This document shows positions 1 to 8,081 of a DNA stretch of 33,458 bases, in pieces. The notes beneath the pieces were generated by a model. The model was not told the DNA's origin and ran no database searches. It was given only the letters and a program-made list of their open reading frames with translations. The stretch covers positions 1-33,458 of the forward strand of contig JAAZAT010000114.1 in the NCBI GenBank assembly GCA_012514185.1. The letters are read 5' to 3'. Numbering within the stretch: position 1 is the stretch's first letter; each line of letters starts with the position of its first letter. The stretch comes from Spirochaetales bacterium. GTDB taxonomy: Bacteria; Spirochaetota; Spirochaetia; Sphaerochaetales; Sphaerochaetaceae. Both the position numbers and the translations under genes were made by a program.

Positions 1-581
1 CCGGATACCCCGGACTTGAGTTCCCGTTTGAGACCATGGACGAAGCCATCACGATGGCTCAGGACATGCTTGCAAAGGCTGGATATCCCAACGGAGCCGG
101 CTTCCCGACTGTTTCCATCCTCTACAATACCAACGAGGGTCACAAGCAGATTGCTGAATTCATTCAGCAGGAGTGGAAGAACAACCTGGGCATCAACGTA
201 GTTCTTGAGAACCAGGAATGGCAGACCTACCTCTCCAACCGCAACCAGGGCAACTTCCAAGTCGCTCGCGCCGGATGGGTTGGTGACTACCAGGATCCGA
301 ATACCTTCCTCGACATGTTCCTCACCGGAGCCGGCATGAACGGTGGAAAGTATACCAACGAAGTCTATGACGTCCTGATCAACGAAGCTGCAAGAATGCC
401 CGCCGGTGAAGACCGCTTTGGTGTTCTGCGCACAGCTGAGGACATCATGATCAACGAAGACCAGGCTCTCATGCCTCTCTACTACTACGTAACGATCAAC
501 ATGATCGATACCAACAAGTGGGGTGGATGGCACAACAACACCATGGACTACCATCCGGTCAAGGACATCTACAAGAAGTAG
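1..581 (+). CDS. Oligopeptide-type ABC transporter substrate-binding protein, C-terminal part
   Basis: This is the C-terminal part of a family 5 extracellular solute-binding protein (OppA/DppA type). It would capture peptides or similar ligands outside the membrane for an ABC importer. The open frame enters from the left edge (first full codon at base 3), so roughly the last 193 residues are present and the start is missing. Recognisable features are the lobe sequence around 'EWKNNLGINVVLENQEW', the 'ARAGWVGDYQDPNTFLDMF' block (the OppA-family segment with Trp, Asp and Pro) and the closing 'ALMPLYYYVTINMI' strand. The frame ends in a lysine-rich tail. A strong intrinsic terminator follows 20 bases later and no permease gene follows, so this is the last gene of its unit. 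Family assignment is firm; the ligand cannot be told. Confidence 0.9.
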   Translation, partial: GYPGLEFPFETMDEAITMAQDMLAKAGYPNGAGFPTVSILYNTNEGHKQIAEFIQQEWKNNLGINVVLENQEWQTYLSNRNQGNFQVARAGWVGDYQDPNTFLDMFLTGAGMNGGKYTNEVYDVLINEAARMPAGEDRFGVLRTAEDIMINEDQALMPLYYYVTINMIDTNKWGGWHNNTMDYHPVKDIYKK

Positions 582-602
582 TTGTACGATTTCTGCACTT
601 TC

Positions 603-632
603 GATCCCCGGGCTTTCCCGGGGATCTTCTTT
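603..632 (+). terminator. Intrinsic terminator after the peptide-binding protein
   Basis: A perfect 10-bp GC-rich stem (GATCCCCGGG, bases 603-612, with its complement at 617-626) closes a CTTT loop and is followed by TTCTTT. It ends the transcript of the substrate-binding protein. Confidence 0.92.
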
Positions 633-649
633 GTGCCGCCTTGCATTCC

Positions 650-678
650 TTGACATCCACCACCCGCCTTCCTAGAAT
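650..678 (+). promoter_or_regulatory. Sigma-70-type promoter for the small membrane protein
   Basis: TTGACA at 650-655 and TAGAAT at 673-678 are separated by exactly 17 bp. The match is 6/6 for the -35 and 5/6 for the -10. It lies just after the terminator and 37 bases before the next start codon, so it is well placed to drive the 715-1107 gene and possibly hppA. Confidence 0.8.
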
Positions 679-714
679 GGAAGTAGTTGAGGAAAAACAA
701 TGCAGGAGGGTCAC

Positions 715-1107
715 ATGTTCAGCTTTCAGGCACGTTTGCCTTGGTTGCTGGTTATCATCGGCCTGACTTTATATTTCCTCGGCTTTCCGATGCAATTCAC
801 CAGCACCGTGCCCTCAAAGCTTGCATCGGGAAACACTCCTGTCCAACTCCAGAAGATCACTCATTTCAGCGGGCAGGACATGATCAGCGAGACGGCGGAT
901 CCAGTTCCAAACAGGGCAAGAGTGATTTTTGAAACCTTGGCGGGTATGGTTTGCAGCCTGGCCGGGATTGCAATTTCATTCAAGCACCGCAGGTACGAAC
1001 ACCTTTCAGACAGCATACCCACATCCAAGGATTACCTTGTAGTCTACATGCACGACCGGGATGGGAAAAAACGCCGACCTTTGTTCTCTTGCAATGGCAG
1101 GCCTTGA
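715..1107 (+). CDS. Small membrane protein of unknown function
   Basis: A 130-residue protein that I do not recognise. The ATG at 715 is chosen over the in-frame ATG at 700 because AGGAGG (703-708) sits at ideal spacing before it. A hydrophobic segment at about residues 9-26 (LPWLLVIIGLTLYFLGF) and a second at about 72-88 (ETLAGMVCSLAGIAISF) predict two membrane helices joined by a polar loop of about 45 residues. The C-terminal 40 residues are basic and polar. It has its own near-consensus promoter and ribosome-binding site, which argues that it is real. It is followed by hppA after 63 bases with no convincing terminator. A short inverted repeat (GGCAG 1096-1100 with CTGCC 1111-1115) spans its stop codon but has no clear T-run. 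Function unknown. Confidence 0.65.
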   Translation: MFSFQARLPWLLVIIGLTLYFLGFPMQFTSTVPSKLASGNTPVQLQKITHFSGQDMISETADPVPNRARVIFETLAGMVCSLAGIAISFKHRRYEHLSDSIPTSKDYLVVYMHDRDGKKRRPLFSCNGRP

Positions 1108-1170
1108 GCTCTGCCTATTTCCATCGAGAACACATCATGGTGCACAGCACCCTATAAGGCAGGTTTTTCT

Positions 1171-3249
1171 ATGATTACCATTATTCAGTTGGCTTCAATA
1201 GCAATATCACTGTTCGCCTTCGGCATGGCATTCTGGTTGTACACCTGGGTCAAGGCCCAGCCCGCCGGCAATAGCAAGGTCGAACATATTGGATCGTACA
1301 TCCAAAGAGGTGCCAATACATTCCTCAAGAGGGAGTACACGATCCTGGCCCGTTTTACCGGTATCGTCGCACTGGCAATCCTGGTCTTCATCCCCACTCC
1401 GATCTGGAATGGGACCTTGGACAACGTCATCATGGCCATTGCGTTTCTTGCCGGCGCCGCCTTCTCCGCCCTGGCAGGCAAAGTCGGAATCCAAGTGGCG
1501 ACCATCGCTAATCGCAAAGCCGCAACAGCGTCGCAGACCGGCATCAAGTTCGCTTTCCTCGCAGGCTTTCGAGGCGGAGCGGTCATGGGCATGGCGGTTG
1601 TAGGCACCAGTTTGCTCGGAGTAACCCTCGTCCTGATGATCACAAACGATGCAACCGCCATTCTTGGATTCAGTTTTGGTGCCAGTTCACTGGCTTTGTT
1701 CGCCAAGGCCGGAGGAGGAATTTTCACCAAGACTGCTGATATCAGCGCAGACCTCGTCGGGAAGGTGGAACTCGGGATCCCCGAGGATGATCCACGAAAC
1801 CCGGCTGTCATCGCAGACAATGTCGGGGACAATGTGGGAGATGTGGCCGGTATGGGAGCCGACCTGTTTGACTCCAATGTCGCCAGCATGGCGGCCTCTT
1901 TGGTGATGGGCATCAGTCTCGACGGGGGAACATCCACCAAGAATGTCTCCACCGTATTTTGCTTTGCAGCCCTGGGCCTTCTAGCTTCCATCATTGGAGT
2001 CGGAACGGCAAAAATGGGAAAGTCGGACAATCCCAACCATGCGCTGAACAGCAGCACCTATGTGACTACAGCCTTGTATGTCGTACTTACCGCACTTGCA
2101 ACCCAACTGCTAGGGTTCTCCTGGCGGTTGTGGACGGCCGCGATCATCGGCCTTGGAGTCGGGACCATCATAGGCATCGCAAGCGACTACTATACCAATG
2201 ACGAGAAGCATCCCGTCCGGCATGTTGCAAAAGCGTCAGAAAATGGTCCGGCATTCACCATCCTGGGCGGAGCATCCTATGGATTTCTCAGTGTGTTTCC
2301 GGCGATGGCAGGAATAGCGGCGGCAGCCTTGGCGGCGTATCTTGTCTGTGACCCGCTCGGCCCGGGCTACGCCATGTTCGGCATCTCCATGGCAGCTGTC
2401 GGCATGCTCTCCATTGTCGGTATGATCATATCCAACGACGCCTACGGCCCTATTGTCGACAATGCCCGAGGGCTGGTTGAGATGGCTGGCCTGGGAGACA
2501 AGGCCTTGGCGGTTACAGACTCACTCGACAGCGCCGGCAACACGGTGAAAGCAGTGACCAAAGGCTTCGCCATTGCAGCAGCCGGCCTGACCGTCATCGC
2601 CCTGCTCGGGGCTTTCATGACGGAAGTCAACGAGGCTGCCGAAGCTTTGGGGATGGGAGAAAACTTCTTGCGCGGCTTTGATATCATGAATCCGTATGTC
2701 TTCTTCGGACTCTTGACGGGAGCCGCCATTCCTGCAGTATTCAGTGCCATGCTGATATTGGGAGTCGACCGGAATGCACAGCGCATGATTGCTGAAATCC
2801 ATCGTCAATTCAAGACGATCAAAGGCTTGAAAGAGGGTGTGGAAGGGGTGGTGCCCGAGTATGACCGATGCATCGACATTGCCACCGTCGGCGCCCTGAA
2901 AGAGCTGATCCCTGCCGGGCTTATGGCCATCATCGCGACGTTGCTGGTAGGGTTCATCGGCGGCGTGCAAGCGATCGGAGGCTTTCTGGCAGGAAACATT
3001 GTCAGCGGCCTTCTCCTGGCCCTCTTCATGTCCAACAGCGGAGGACTCTGGGACAACACCAAAAAGTATATCGAGTCAGGCAAGTTTGGAGGAAGAGGTT
3101 CCGACGCCCATAAGGCGGCCGTCGTCGGAGATACCGTCGGCGATCCCTTCAAGGACACCGCAGGACCTTCGATCAACACCCAGATCACCGTCGTCTCACT
3201 CATCTCTTCGCTGATGTCCACGGTGTTTCTCACCGCATCCTTGTTCTAA
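1171..3249 (+). CDS. hppA: Membrane-bound proton-translocating pyrophosphatase, K+-independent type
   Basis: This integral membrane enzyme hydrolyses pyrophosphate and pumps protons (or Na+) across the cytoplasmic membrane. At 692 residues it is full length for the family and rich in hydrophobic helices throughout. The family's active-site blocks are intact: ADLVGKVE at 193-200 with the following EDDPRNPAVIADN, the aspartate cluster DNVGDNVGD at 216-224, and near the C-terminus GDTVGDPFKDTAGPSIN. The segment GNTVKAVTKG places Lys at residue 460, where K+-dependent enzymes have Ala. By family knowledge this marks the K+-independent subgroup, whose characterised members pump H+. The ribosome-binding site is modest (AAGG/CAGG, 6-13 bases upstream). 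A terminator follows the stop directly. In fermenting bacteria such a pump recovers energy from biosynthetic pyrophosphate. Confidence 0.97.
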   Translation: MITIIQLASIAISLFAFGMAFWLYTWVKAQPAGNSKVEHIGSYIQRGANTFLKREYTILARFTGIVALAILVFIPTPIWNGTLDNVIMAIAFLAGAAFSALAGKVGIQVATIANRKAATASQTGIKFAFLAGFRGGAVMGMAVVGTSLLGVTLVLMITNDATAILGFSFGASSLALFAKAGGGIFTKTADISADLVGKVELGIPEDDPRNPAVIADNVGDNVGDVAGMGADLFDSNVASMAASLVMGISLDGGTSTKNVSTVFCFAALGLLASIIGVGTAKMGKSDNPNHALNSSTYVTTALYVVLTALATQLLGFSWRLWTAAIIGLGVGTIIGIASDYYTNDEKHPVRHVAKASENGPAFTILGGASYGFLSVFPAMAGIAAAALAAYLVCDPLGPGYAMFGISMAAVGMLSIVGMIISNDAYGPIVDNARGLVEMAGLGDKALAVTDSLDSAGNTVKAVTKGFAIAAAGLTVIALLGAFMTEVNEAAEALGMGENFLRGFDIMNPYVFFGLLTGAAIPAVFSAMLILGVDRNAQRMIAEIHRQFKTIKGLKEGVEGVVPEYDRCIDIATVGALKELIPAGLMAIIATLLVGFIGGVQAIGGFLAGNIVSGLLLALFMSNSGGLWDNTKKYIESGKFGGRGSDAHKAAVVGDTVGDPFKDTAGPSINTQITVVSLISSLMSTVFLTASLF

Positions 3250-3254
3250 TAGCC

Positions 3255-3289
3255 AAGCAGGCCCTTATTGCGGGGCCTGCTTCCGTTTT
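3255..3289 (+). terminator. Intrinsic terminator after hppA
   Basis: A perfect 10-bp stem (AAGCAGGCCC 3255-3264, complement 3273-3282) with an 8-base loop is followed by CCGTTTT. It begins six bases after the hppA stop codon. Confidence 0.88.
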
Positions 3290-3292
3290 AAC

Positions 3293-3321
3293 TGGACTGA
3301 ATGAGCGGCGTTCGGTATAGT
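3293..3321 (+). promoter_or_regulatory. Probable promoter of the threonine aldolase operon
   Basis: TGGACT (3293-3298) and TATAGT (3316-3321) are spaced by 17 bp, immediately after the hppA terminator and 24 bp before the ltaE start. The -35 matches 4/6 and the -10 matches 5/6. The position between a terminator and a gene start supports it. Confidence 0.55.
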
Positions 3322-3345
3322 TTTACAGAAGCAGGAGGAGCGAGC

Positions 3346-4371
3346 ATGCAGGTATTTGACCTCAGAAGTGATACGATTACAAAACCCACCTTGGAAATGA
3401 GAAAAGCAATGGCCGCAGCTGAAGTCGGGGATGATGTCTATCGGGAAGACCCCACTACGATCAAACTTGAAAGACTGGCAGCCGAGCTTACCGGAAAAGA
3501 ACGAGCTCTTTTCGTCTCTTCGGGGTGCATGGGCAATCTTATCAGCCTGTACATCCAGGCAGGACGGGGTAAGGAAGTCCTGTGTGCAGCCAACAGCCAT
3601 ATCATCCAGCATGAGATCGGCTCCATTGCAGCCATAGCCGGAGCCCTGCCGATCACCATCCAGGCAACCCGGGGAGTGCTCAACGCAACCGATCTTCAGT
3701 CCCTGGTCAAGCAAGGTTCCTACGATATGGCTACCACGGCCCTCATCGAGGTGGAGAATACCATCGGAGGATACTGCTACCCTCTTGAGAACCTTGAGAT
3801 GATCAAGGACTTTGCATCCACCCACAACCTGAAGGTTCACATGGATGGAGCGAGGGTCTTCAATGCACAGGCAGCCACCGGCATTCCGGTCAAGACCTAT
3901 GCCAAGTATGCCGATACCATCACCTTCTGCCTCTCCAAGGGCCTGGGCTGCCCGGTGGGGAGCATGCTCTGCGGTGACAAGGAGTTCATTGCCCAAGCCC
4001 TTACCGTACGCAAGCTGCTCGGAGGAGGCATGCGCCAAACCGGCATTCTCGCTGCTGCAGGCTTGTATGCCCTGGAACATCATGTCGACCGCCTGAAGGA
4101 CGACCATGCACACGCAAAGGCAATCGCCGACACCCTGGTCAAGACCGGGTGGGCTGATGTGGATATCCAAGGGGTAGAGACCAACATCATCTTCTTCACC
4201 GTCCCCTCATTCAGCGCCCAAGATGTCGTGAAGCAACTTGCACGCATCGGCATCCTGGCAAACACAGAAGGAGAAAGTGTGCGTCTGGTCACCAATCTCG
4301 ACCTAAACGATGAGGACACCCGAAAGGTCTGCTCCCTGCTCTCGTCATTCGATCCCGGGGCTCTTGCATGA
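3346..4371 (+). CDS. ltaE: L-threonine aldolase (low-specificity, PLP-dependent)
   Basis: This enzyme cleaves L-threonine or L-allo-threonine to glycine and acetaldehyde using pyridoxal phosphate in the cytoplasm. The protein opens with the family signature DLRSDT(I/V)TKPT followed by 'AEVGDDVYREDPT'. It contains HMDGARVFNAQAA, and the cofactor lysine lies in 'TFCLSKGLGCPVGS' at Lys198. At 341 residues it is full length for the beta-eliminating lyase family. The ATG at 3346 is preferred to the in-frame ATG at 3301 because AGGAGG (3333-3338) lies seven bases upstream and homology begins here. It is the first gene of a three-gene unit: its stop overlaps the next start as ATGA. Confidence 0.95.
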   Translation: MQVFDLRSDTITKPTLEMRKAMAAAEVGDDVYREDPTTIKLERLAAELTGKERALFVSSGCMGNLISLYIQAGRGKEVLCAANSHIIQHEIGSIAAIAGALPITIQATRGVLNATDLQSLVKQGSYDMATTALIEVENTIGGYCYPLENLEMIKDFASTHNLKVHMDGARVFNAQAATGIPVKTYAKYADTITFCLSKGLGCPVGSMLCGDKEFIAQALTVRKLLGGGMRQTGILAAAGLYALEHHVDRLKDDHAHAKAIADTLVKTGWADVDIQGVETNIIFFTVPSFSAQDVVKQLARIGILANTEGESVRLVTNLDLNDEDTRKVCSLLSSFDPGALA

Positions 4372-5162
4372 AGACAACACTCATCTGTTTCTCTGGAACC
4401 GGAAACAGCTATTATATCGCAAAGCGTCTGGCAGGCGAGCTTGGAGACTGCCAAATCCTGATGATTCCTCACCTGATGCAAGACCAGAGCTTCCAACTCA
4501 CCGAACAGGTTGGCTTTGTCTTTCCTGTCTATAAAGGATTTCCCCCCAACCTGGTAACCCATTTCATCCAGGAAGTCTTTGCAAAACAGGACCTGAGTCC
4601 GGTCAAGTACCTCTTCCAGATTGCCACAAGGTACATGTTCCAAGCATACACCTTCCAGGCCATGGATGTGGTACTCCGGGAAAGCGGGGCGATCACCAGT
4701 TATGTCAACCATGTTGTCATGCCCGATGGGTATGTGAAACTGCTCTCCGCACCGACGCAGGCCAAGATCGACGAGCTCTATGCAAAGGCTGACACGAAGA
4801 TAGCAGAAATCGCCCAGGATATCAGGGATGAACAGATCAGGCTTCCCTCCCGTCCGCCGTTCAGCCGGATGGCCATCAACCACTTCATGGTACCCATCCA
4901 TCGCGCCTTCATGGATACGGCCCTCGATTTCACCGTCACCGATGCCTGCATCTCCTGCGGCCTGTGCTATCGCATGTGCCCTTCCTTCAACATCGAGATG
5001 GTGGAAGGCAAACCCGAATTTGACAGGGCCTGCACCGGCTGTTTGGGTTGCTACCACCGCTGTCCGACCCAGGCAATTGTTTTCAAGCAGAAGGTGAAAA
5101 GCGGAAGATATCCCAATCCGCGTTCGACTTACACCGTGGAGTATCGCCCTGATGTTGTATAA
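4368..5162 (+). CDS. EFR1-type flavodoxin/ferredoxin fusion protein
   Basis: A 264-residue redox protein with an N-terminal flavodoxin-like domain and a C-terminal bacterial 2[4Fe-4S] ferredoxin domain. The N-terminus carries the FMN phosphate loop 'FSGTGNS' at about residues 8-14. The ferredoxin part has two complete CxxCxxCxxxCP motifs: cysteines 194, 197, 200, 204 and 222, 225, 228, 232. The architecture matches the family often annotated EFR1 (ferredoxin-like with flavodoxin domain), whose members are thought to shuttle electrons in anaerobes; the specific partner is unknown. Its start overlaps the ltaE stop by 4 bases and its end overlaps the next start by 11, so translation is probably coupled. 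Why it sits between two PLP enzymes is unclear. Confidence 0.88.
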   Translation: MKTTLICFSGTGNSYYIAKRLAGELGDCQILMIPHLMQDQSFQLTEQVGFVFPVYKGFPPNLVTHFIQEVFAKQDLSPVKYLFQIATRYMFQAYTFQAMDVVLRESGAITSYVNHVVMPDGYVKLLSAPTQAKIDELYAKADTKIAEIAQDIRDEQIRLPSRPPFSRMAINHFMVPIHRAFMDTALDFTVTDACISCGLCYRMCPSFNIEMVEGKPEFDRACTGCLGCYHRCPTQAIVFKQKVKSGRYPNPRSTYTVEYRPDVV

Positions 5163-6399
5163 TTTTGATCGGTCAGTCGACCGCCGTTCCTCACTCTCGG
5201 TCAAGTGGAACAAGGAAGCAATCAAGAGCCTGTGCGGAAATCCTGATGCAGAACCGTTTTGGGTAGCAGACATGGATTTTCCTGTCGCCTCAGAAGTGGC
5301 GCAAAAGGCTCGAATCCTCAGCGAACATGCCATTTACGGCTATCCGTATGCAAACAACCAACGGCAAGTCTTCTGTACGTGGGCACAAGAGAGGCACAAG
5401 CTGGATATCCAGCCCGCCCAAGTGGTGATCAGCCAAGGGGTGCTCACCAGCATCGCCGTTCTGGTGGAGCTGCTTACTGATGAGGGGGACGGCATCATCA
5501 TACCGCTTCCCGCTTATCAGCCGTTCATCAGGATTGTCAACAACCTGCACCGGAATGTGCTAGGCTGGCCTCTGTTGTACAACCAGGACAGCCGTGCATT
5601 CAGCCTTGATTGGGATGCCTATGAACACCTCTGCAAACAGGCCAAGATCCTGATTTTCTGCTCTCCCCAGAACCCCACGGGGTTGGTCTTTTCCGAGCAG
5701 GAGCTTGTCCGCTTGTGTGAGATAGCCAAGCAGAACAACGTCGTCATCATCTGTGATGAGATTCATGCAGACCTGAGCTATGGCAAGCACATCACGCTGC
5801 TTGAAAGCGCAAGACAGGTCGGCTGTGAAGCCGTGGTGTGCATGGCCCCATCAAAAACGTTCAACATCGCCGGGGAGCACTACTCGGTCACCTTGTTCAA
5901 CAATCCTGATTTAAAGCAGCGCTTCTTGACCCGCCTCGGGCAGCTCTTCATTGCCGACCCTTCCCTGGTTGCCACAACCCTCGCCCTCGCCTCCTACCAA
6001 CACGGCTCAAAATGGCTTGATGAGTTGCTCGTCTACCTGCAAAAGAATGCAGACCTCATTGAGCGAACCCTGCTCAAGGAAGTGCCATCCATCGTATTCA
6101 TCAAACCGCAGGCTTCCTTCATCGGCTTGTTGGACTGCTCGGCCATCCTGGATTTGGTCGAACTCGATGCACAGGCGCATCCCGAGCTCTATGACAGCTC
6201 TGCCAGTTCTCAGGGAGGCCTGCTCTCCCGGTTCTTCGGCCAACGGGCACACCTGGCTTTCAACGACGGGACCTGGTTCGGAGGGACGGCTTACCGCCGG
6301 TTCGTTCGGCTGAATTTCGGCACGCAGCGTTCAAACATTGAACGCGCCTTGAACCACATCAAGGAGGCAGTTGCTTTTTTGGAAGCAACCTACCGCTGA
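5152..6399 (+). CDS. patB: PatB/MalY-family PLP-dependent C-S lyase (aminotransferase fold)
   Basis: A 415-residue fold-type I PLP enzyme of the MalY/PatB group. Characterised members are cystathionine beta-lyases or cysteine-S-conjugate beta-lyases, releasing thiol, pyruvate and ammonia. Visible family marks are the opening 'NFDRSVDRRSSLSVKWN', 'FWVADMDFP', 'CSPQNPTGLVFS', 'CDEIHADLSY' and the cofactor lysine in 'APSKTFNIAGEH' (Lys235). The C-terminus contains the 'FVRLNFGTQRSNIERAL' block seen in this group. The start at 5152 lies inside the end of the EFR1-type gene, which indicates translational coupling. The 3' end overlaps the convergent SGNH hydrolase gene by 10 bases. A general aminotransferase role is the alternative, but the N-terminal block favours the C-S lyase group. 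Confidence 0.9.
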   Translation: MLYNFDRSVDRRSSLSVKWNKEAIKSLCGNPDAEPFWVADMDFPVASEVAQKARILSEHAIYGYPYANNQRQVFCTWAQERHKLDIQPAQVVISQGVLTSIAVLVELLTDEGDGIIIPLPAYQPFIRIVNNLHRNVLGWPLLYNQDSRAFSLDWDAYEHLCKQAKILIFCSPQNPTGLVFSEQELVRLCEIAKQNNVVIICDEIHADLSYGKHITLLESARQVGCEAVVCMAPSKTFNIAGEHYSVTLFNNPDLKQRFLTRLGQLFIADPSLVATTLALASYQHGSKWLDELLVYLQKNADLIERTLLKEVPSIVFIKPQASFIGLLDCSAILDLVELDAQAHPELYDSSASSQGGLLSRFFGQRAHLAFNDGTWFGGTAYRRFVRLNFGTQRSNIERALNHIKEAVAFLEATYR

Positions 6400-7382
6400 A
6401 AGGGAATCAGAGGGGCAAGCGACTTGGCCAGGAACGAAATCCCCCTGTGGTCGGGATGCAGGAATTGGTCATCGTAGGCATCCCTGAGTGAGAGGGAAAG
6501 ACCGTCCGCAACTTCGACACCGGCAAAGCATCTCGTAGCCTGCACCATTGCCTGGGTCAGCTCCTTGAAGCTGCCCATCCTCTTGTCCTGCAAAATATCG
6601 GTGCGATAGAGCGGGGTCAGCAGGAGCACCGGGACCTTGGGATAGAACTTGCGGATTCGCCCCAACAGGGCGAACATCTCACCGCGTACTTCAGCAAGGT
6701 TCTCCCGTATCGTCCAATCATTGGTGCCTACAGAGACCAGAATCGAGGCAACAGGTTCAGCGAGCTCCAGCTTTTGCACCAGCTTGGCATTGATCATCGC
6801 CCCGGCAAGGCCTTGGTTGATAACCTGCACCCCAAGAAGGGAACCCAGCCGGCTTGCCAGATCCTGGGAAGGATGGTGGATGCCCACCCCCTGGATGATT
6901 GAATCCCCGAGCAGAAGGAGCGTCCTTTGCTGCTTGGGCCTAGGCGCAACCTCCCCTTCCAATCTCACGCCCACCTGATGGTGCAGGGGTAGATGGATGG
7001 TTATCTCCTGATTTTCCTCGAATACGAGTTGTCCGTTTGCCAGTGGATGGTGGGACAGCTTTCCGTCGATGCTCACATCGATCGACTCGGAAAGGTCAAG
7101 CGGCCGGCCGTAGAGGGCGGCGAAATCGAGCACTTGATCATCTCGTTTGGCAAGCAACGACTGATGGTACCGCTTGATATGCACCACGGCTTTGCCTTGG
7201 GTGGTGAAGCGCAGGCAGATCGATGCACTTGTCTTGGCCATGGCCCGATAGAGCGGATGAGAGTTGAACGGCACGCCGTCACTCTCATTGAATCGCAGAA
7301 ATTGTACATACCCATCCTCGAGATGACGGTACGAGAGAGCGTTGTGAGCCAGTTCAAAGATCGAGAAGTGTTCGTTTTCCAT
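6390..7382 (-). CDS. SGNH/GDSL-family hydrolase with N-terminal jelly-roll-type domain
   Basis: A 330-residue putative carbohydrate or lipid esterase. The C-terminal half (from about residue 153) is an SGNH hydrolase: 'LLLGDSIIQGVG' holds the nucleophile Ser161, 'GLAGAMIN' supplies Gly192, 'VGTNDW' supplies Asn221, and 'DDQFLHPDHRG' holds His309 with an Asp at 304 or 305. The first 150 residues look like the beta-sandwich domain that precedes SGNH domains in SsfX3-like acyl-esterases. The ATG at 7382 is chosen because AGAGG precedes it and homology starts soon after; longer frames upstream are out of character. The start lies 29 bases inside the aldolase gene, so the two are cotranscribed. 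No signal peptide is visible, so the enzyme is probably cytoplasmic and may deacylate imported sugars. Confidence 0.85.
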   Translation of the reverse strand: MENEHFSIFELAHNALSYRHLEDGYVQFLRFNESDGVPFNSHPLYRAMAKTSASICLRFTTQGKAVVHIKRYHQSLLAKRDDQVLDFAALYGRPLDLSESIDVSIDGKLSHHPLANGQLVFEENQEITIHLPLHHQVGVRLEGEVAPRPKQQRTLLLLGDSIIQGVGIHHPSQDLASRLGSLLGVQVINQGLAGAMINAKLVQKLELAEPVASILVSVGTNDWTIRENLAEVRGEMFALLGRIRKFYPKVPVLLLTPLYRTDILQDKRMGSFKELTQAMVQATRCFAGVEVADGLSLSLRDAYDDQFLHPDHRGISFLAKSLAPLIPFQR

Positions 7383-8031
7383 ATACCTCTTCCCAGTTCT
7401 TCGAGAAATCCTGGACGGCCTTGGTGATCGAGGGCATGGCAAGACCTGTGCTGAGCAACGAGTAGGGAACCGTACAGCAACTGGCCCCGTTTGCATACGC
7501 GGTCGTAATCTCGTTGATGTTCTTGAAGCTTGCCGCCAATACCTGGCAGCTGGTGCTGTTCGCCCATAAAAGAGAGCTCAACTCCTTGATTACCTTTGCC
7601 GCATCGATATCGATGTTCAGCATCCTGTTGTAGTAGACCGCCAGGTATCGCGCTCCGCTGAGCATGGCAAGAATTCCCTGCAACGTTGTGTAGATGGCGG
7701 TTGCCGTAACATTGACCCCTCTCTTGGAGAGGATGCGGATCGCCTCAAGCCCCTCTTGTGTAACTGGAATCTTGACGAAGGTTGAAGGTCCGAGCAATGA
7801 GATGATTTTCTCTGCTTCAGCAAGGATTGCAGGGCAGGCGGTACTGACGACCTGCACATGCAGGCTTCTCTCTTCTCCGATAAGCTTTCTGATCTTTTGC
7901 ATGTGCAGAAAGAAATCAACACCGCCTTCAGCCTTGATGATGGTTGGATTGGAAGTCACCCCGCTGATGGGATAGGTCGCAAGGCCTCTCTCGATTTCAG
8001 CAAGATTCGCAGTATCAAGCATAAGTTCCAT
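7354..8031 (-). CDS. Transaldolase-family protein, fructose-6-phosphate aldolase type
   Basis: A 225-residue class I aldolase of the short transaldolase/FSA group. These enzymes form a Schiff base with a ketose donor and make or break ketose phosphates. The sequence has 'MLDTANL' with Asp6, 'GVTSNPTII' with Asn28, the Schiff-base lysine in 'TFVKIPVT' (Lys87), and the block 'TAIYTTLQGILAMLSGARYLAVYYNR' matching the FSA segment 'A..YVNR'. Its length fits FSA/TalC-like enzymes and not the roughly 320-residue classical transaldolases. The ATG at 8031 is chosen because AGAGG lies upstream and the conserved strand begins at residue 4. It follows the AraC-type regulator by 50 bases on the same strand and overlaps the SGNH hydrolase by 29. 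FSA versus true transaldolase activity cannot be decided here. Confidence 0.88.
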   Translation of the reverse strand: MELMLDTANLAEIERGLATYPISGVTSNPTIIKAEGGVDFFLHMQKIRKLIGEERSLHVQVVSTACPAILAEAEKIISLLGPSTFVKIPVTQEGLEAIRILSKRGVNVTATAIYTTLQGILAMLSGARYLAVYYNRMLNIDIDAAKVIKELSSLLWANSTSCQVLAASFKNINEITTAYANGASCCTVPYSLLSTGLAMPSITKAVQDFSKNWEEVYGKRTLLDL

Positions 8032-8081
8032 GGCATACCTCTGCATCCATCATGCCATAGATGCGATGGCGGGGGCTAGTA

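Noticed and set aside
1096-1115. GGCAG/CTGCC hairpin as a terminator of the small membrane protein gene
   Set aside because: The stem is 5 bp, overlaps the stop codon and has no proper T-run; read-through into hppA is more likely.
1153-1158. TATAAG just upstream of hppA as a -10 box
   Set aside because: No acceptable -35 is found 16-18 bp upstream, and it would leave almost no leader before the hppA ribosome-binding site.
1185-2057. Minus-strand open frame of 290 codons inside hppA
   Set aside because: Its Ala/Pro/Ser/Arg-rich composition is that of antisense to a membrane protein; the hppA frame has all active-site motifs.
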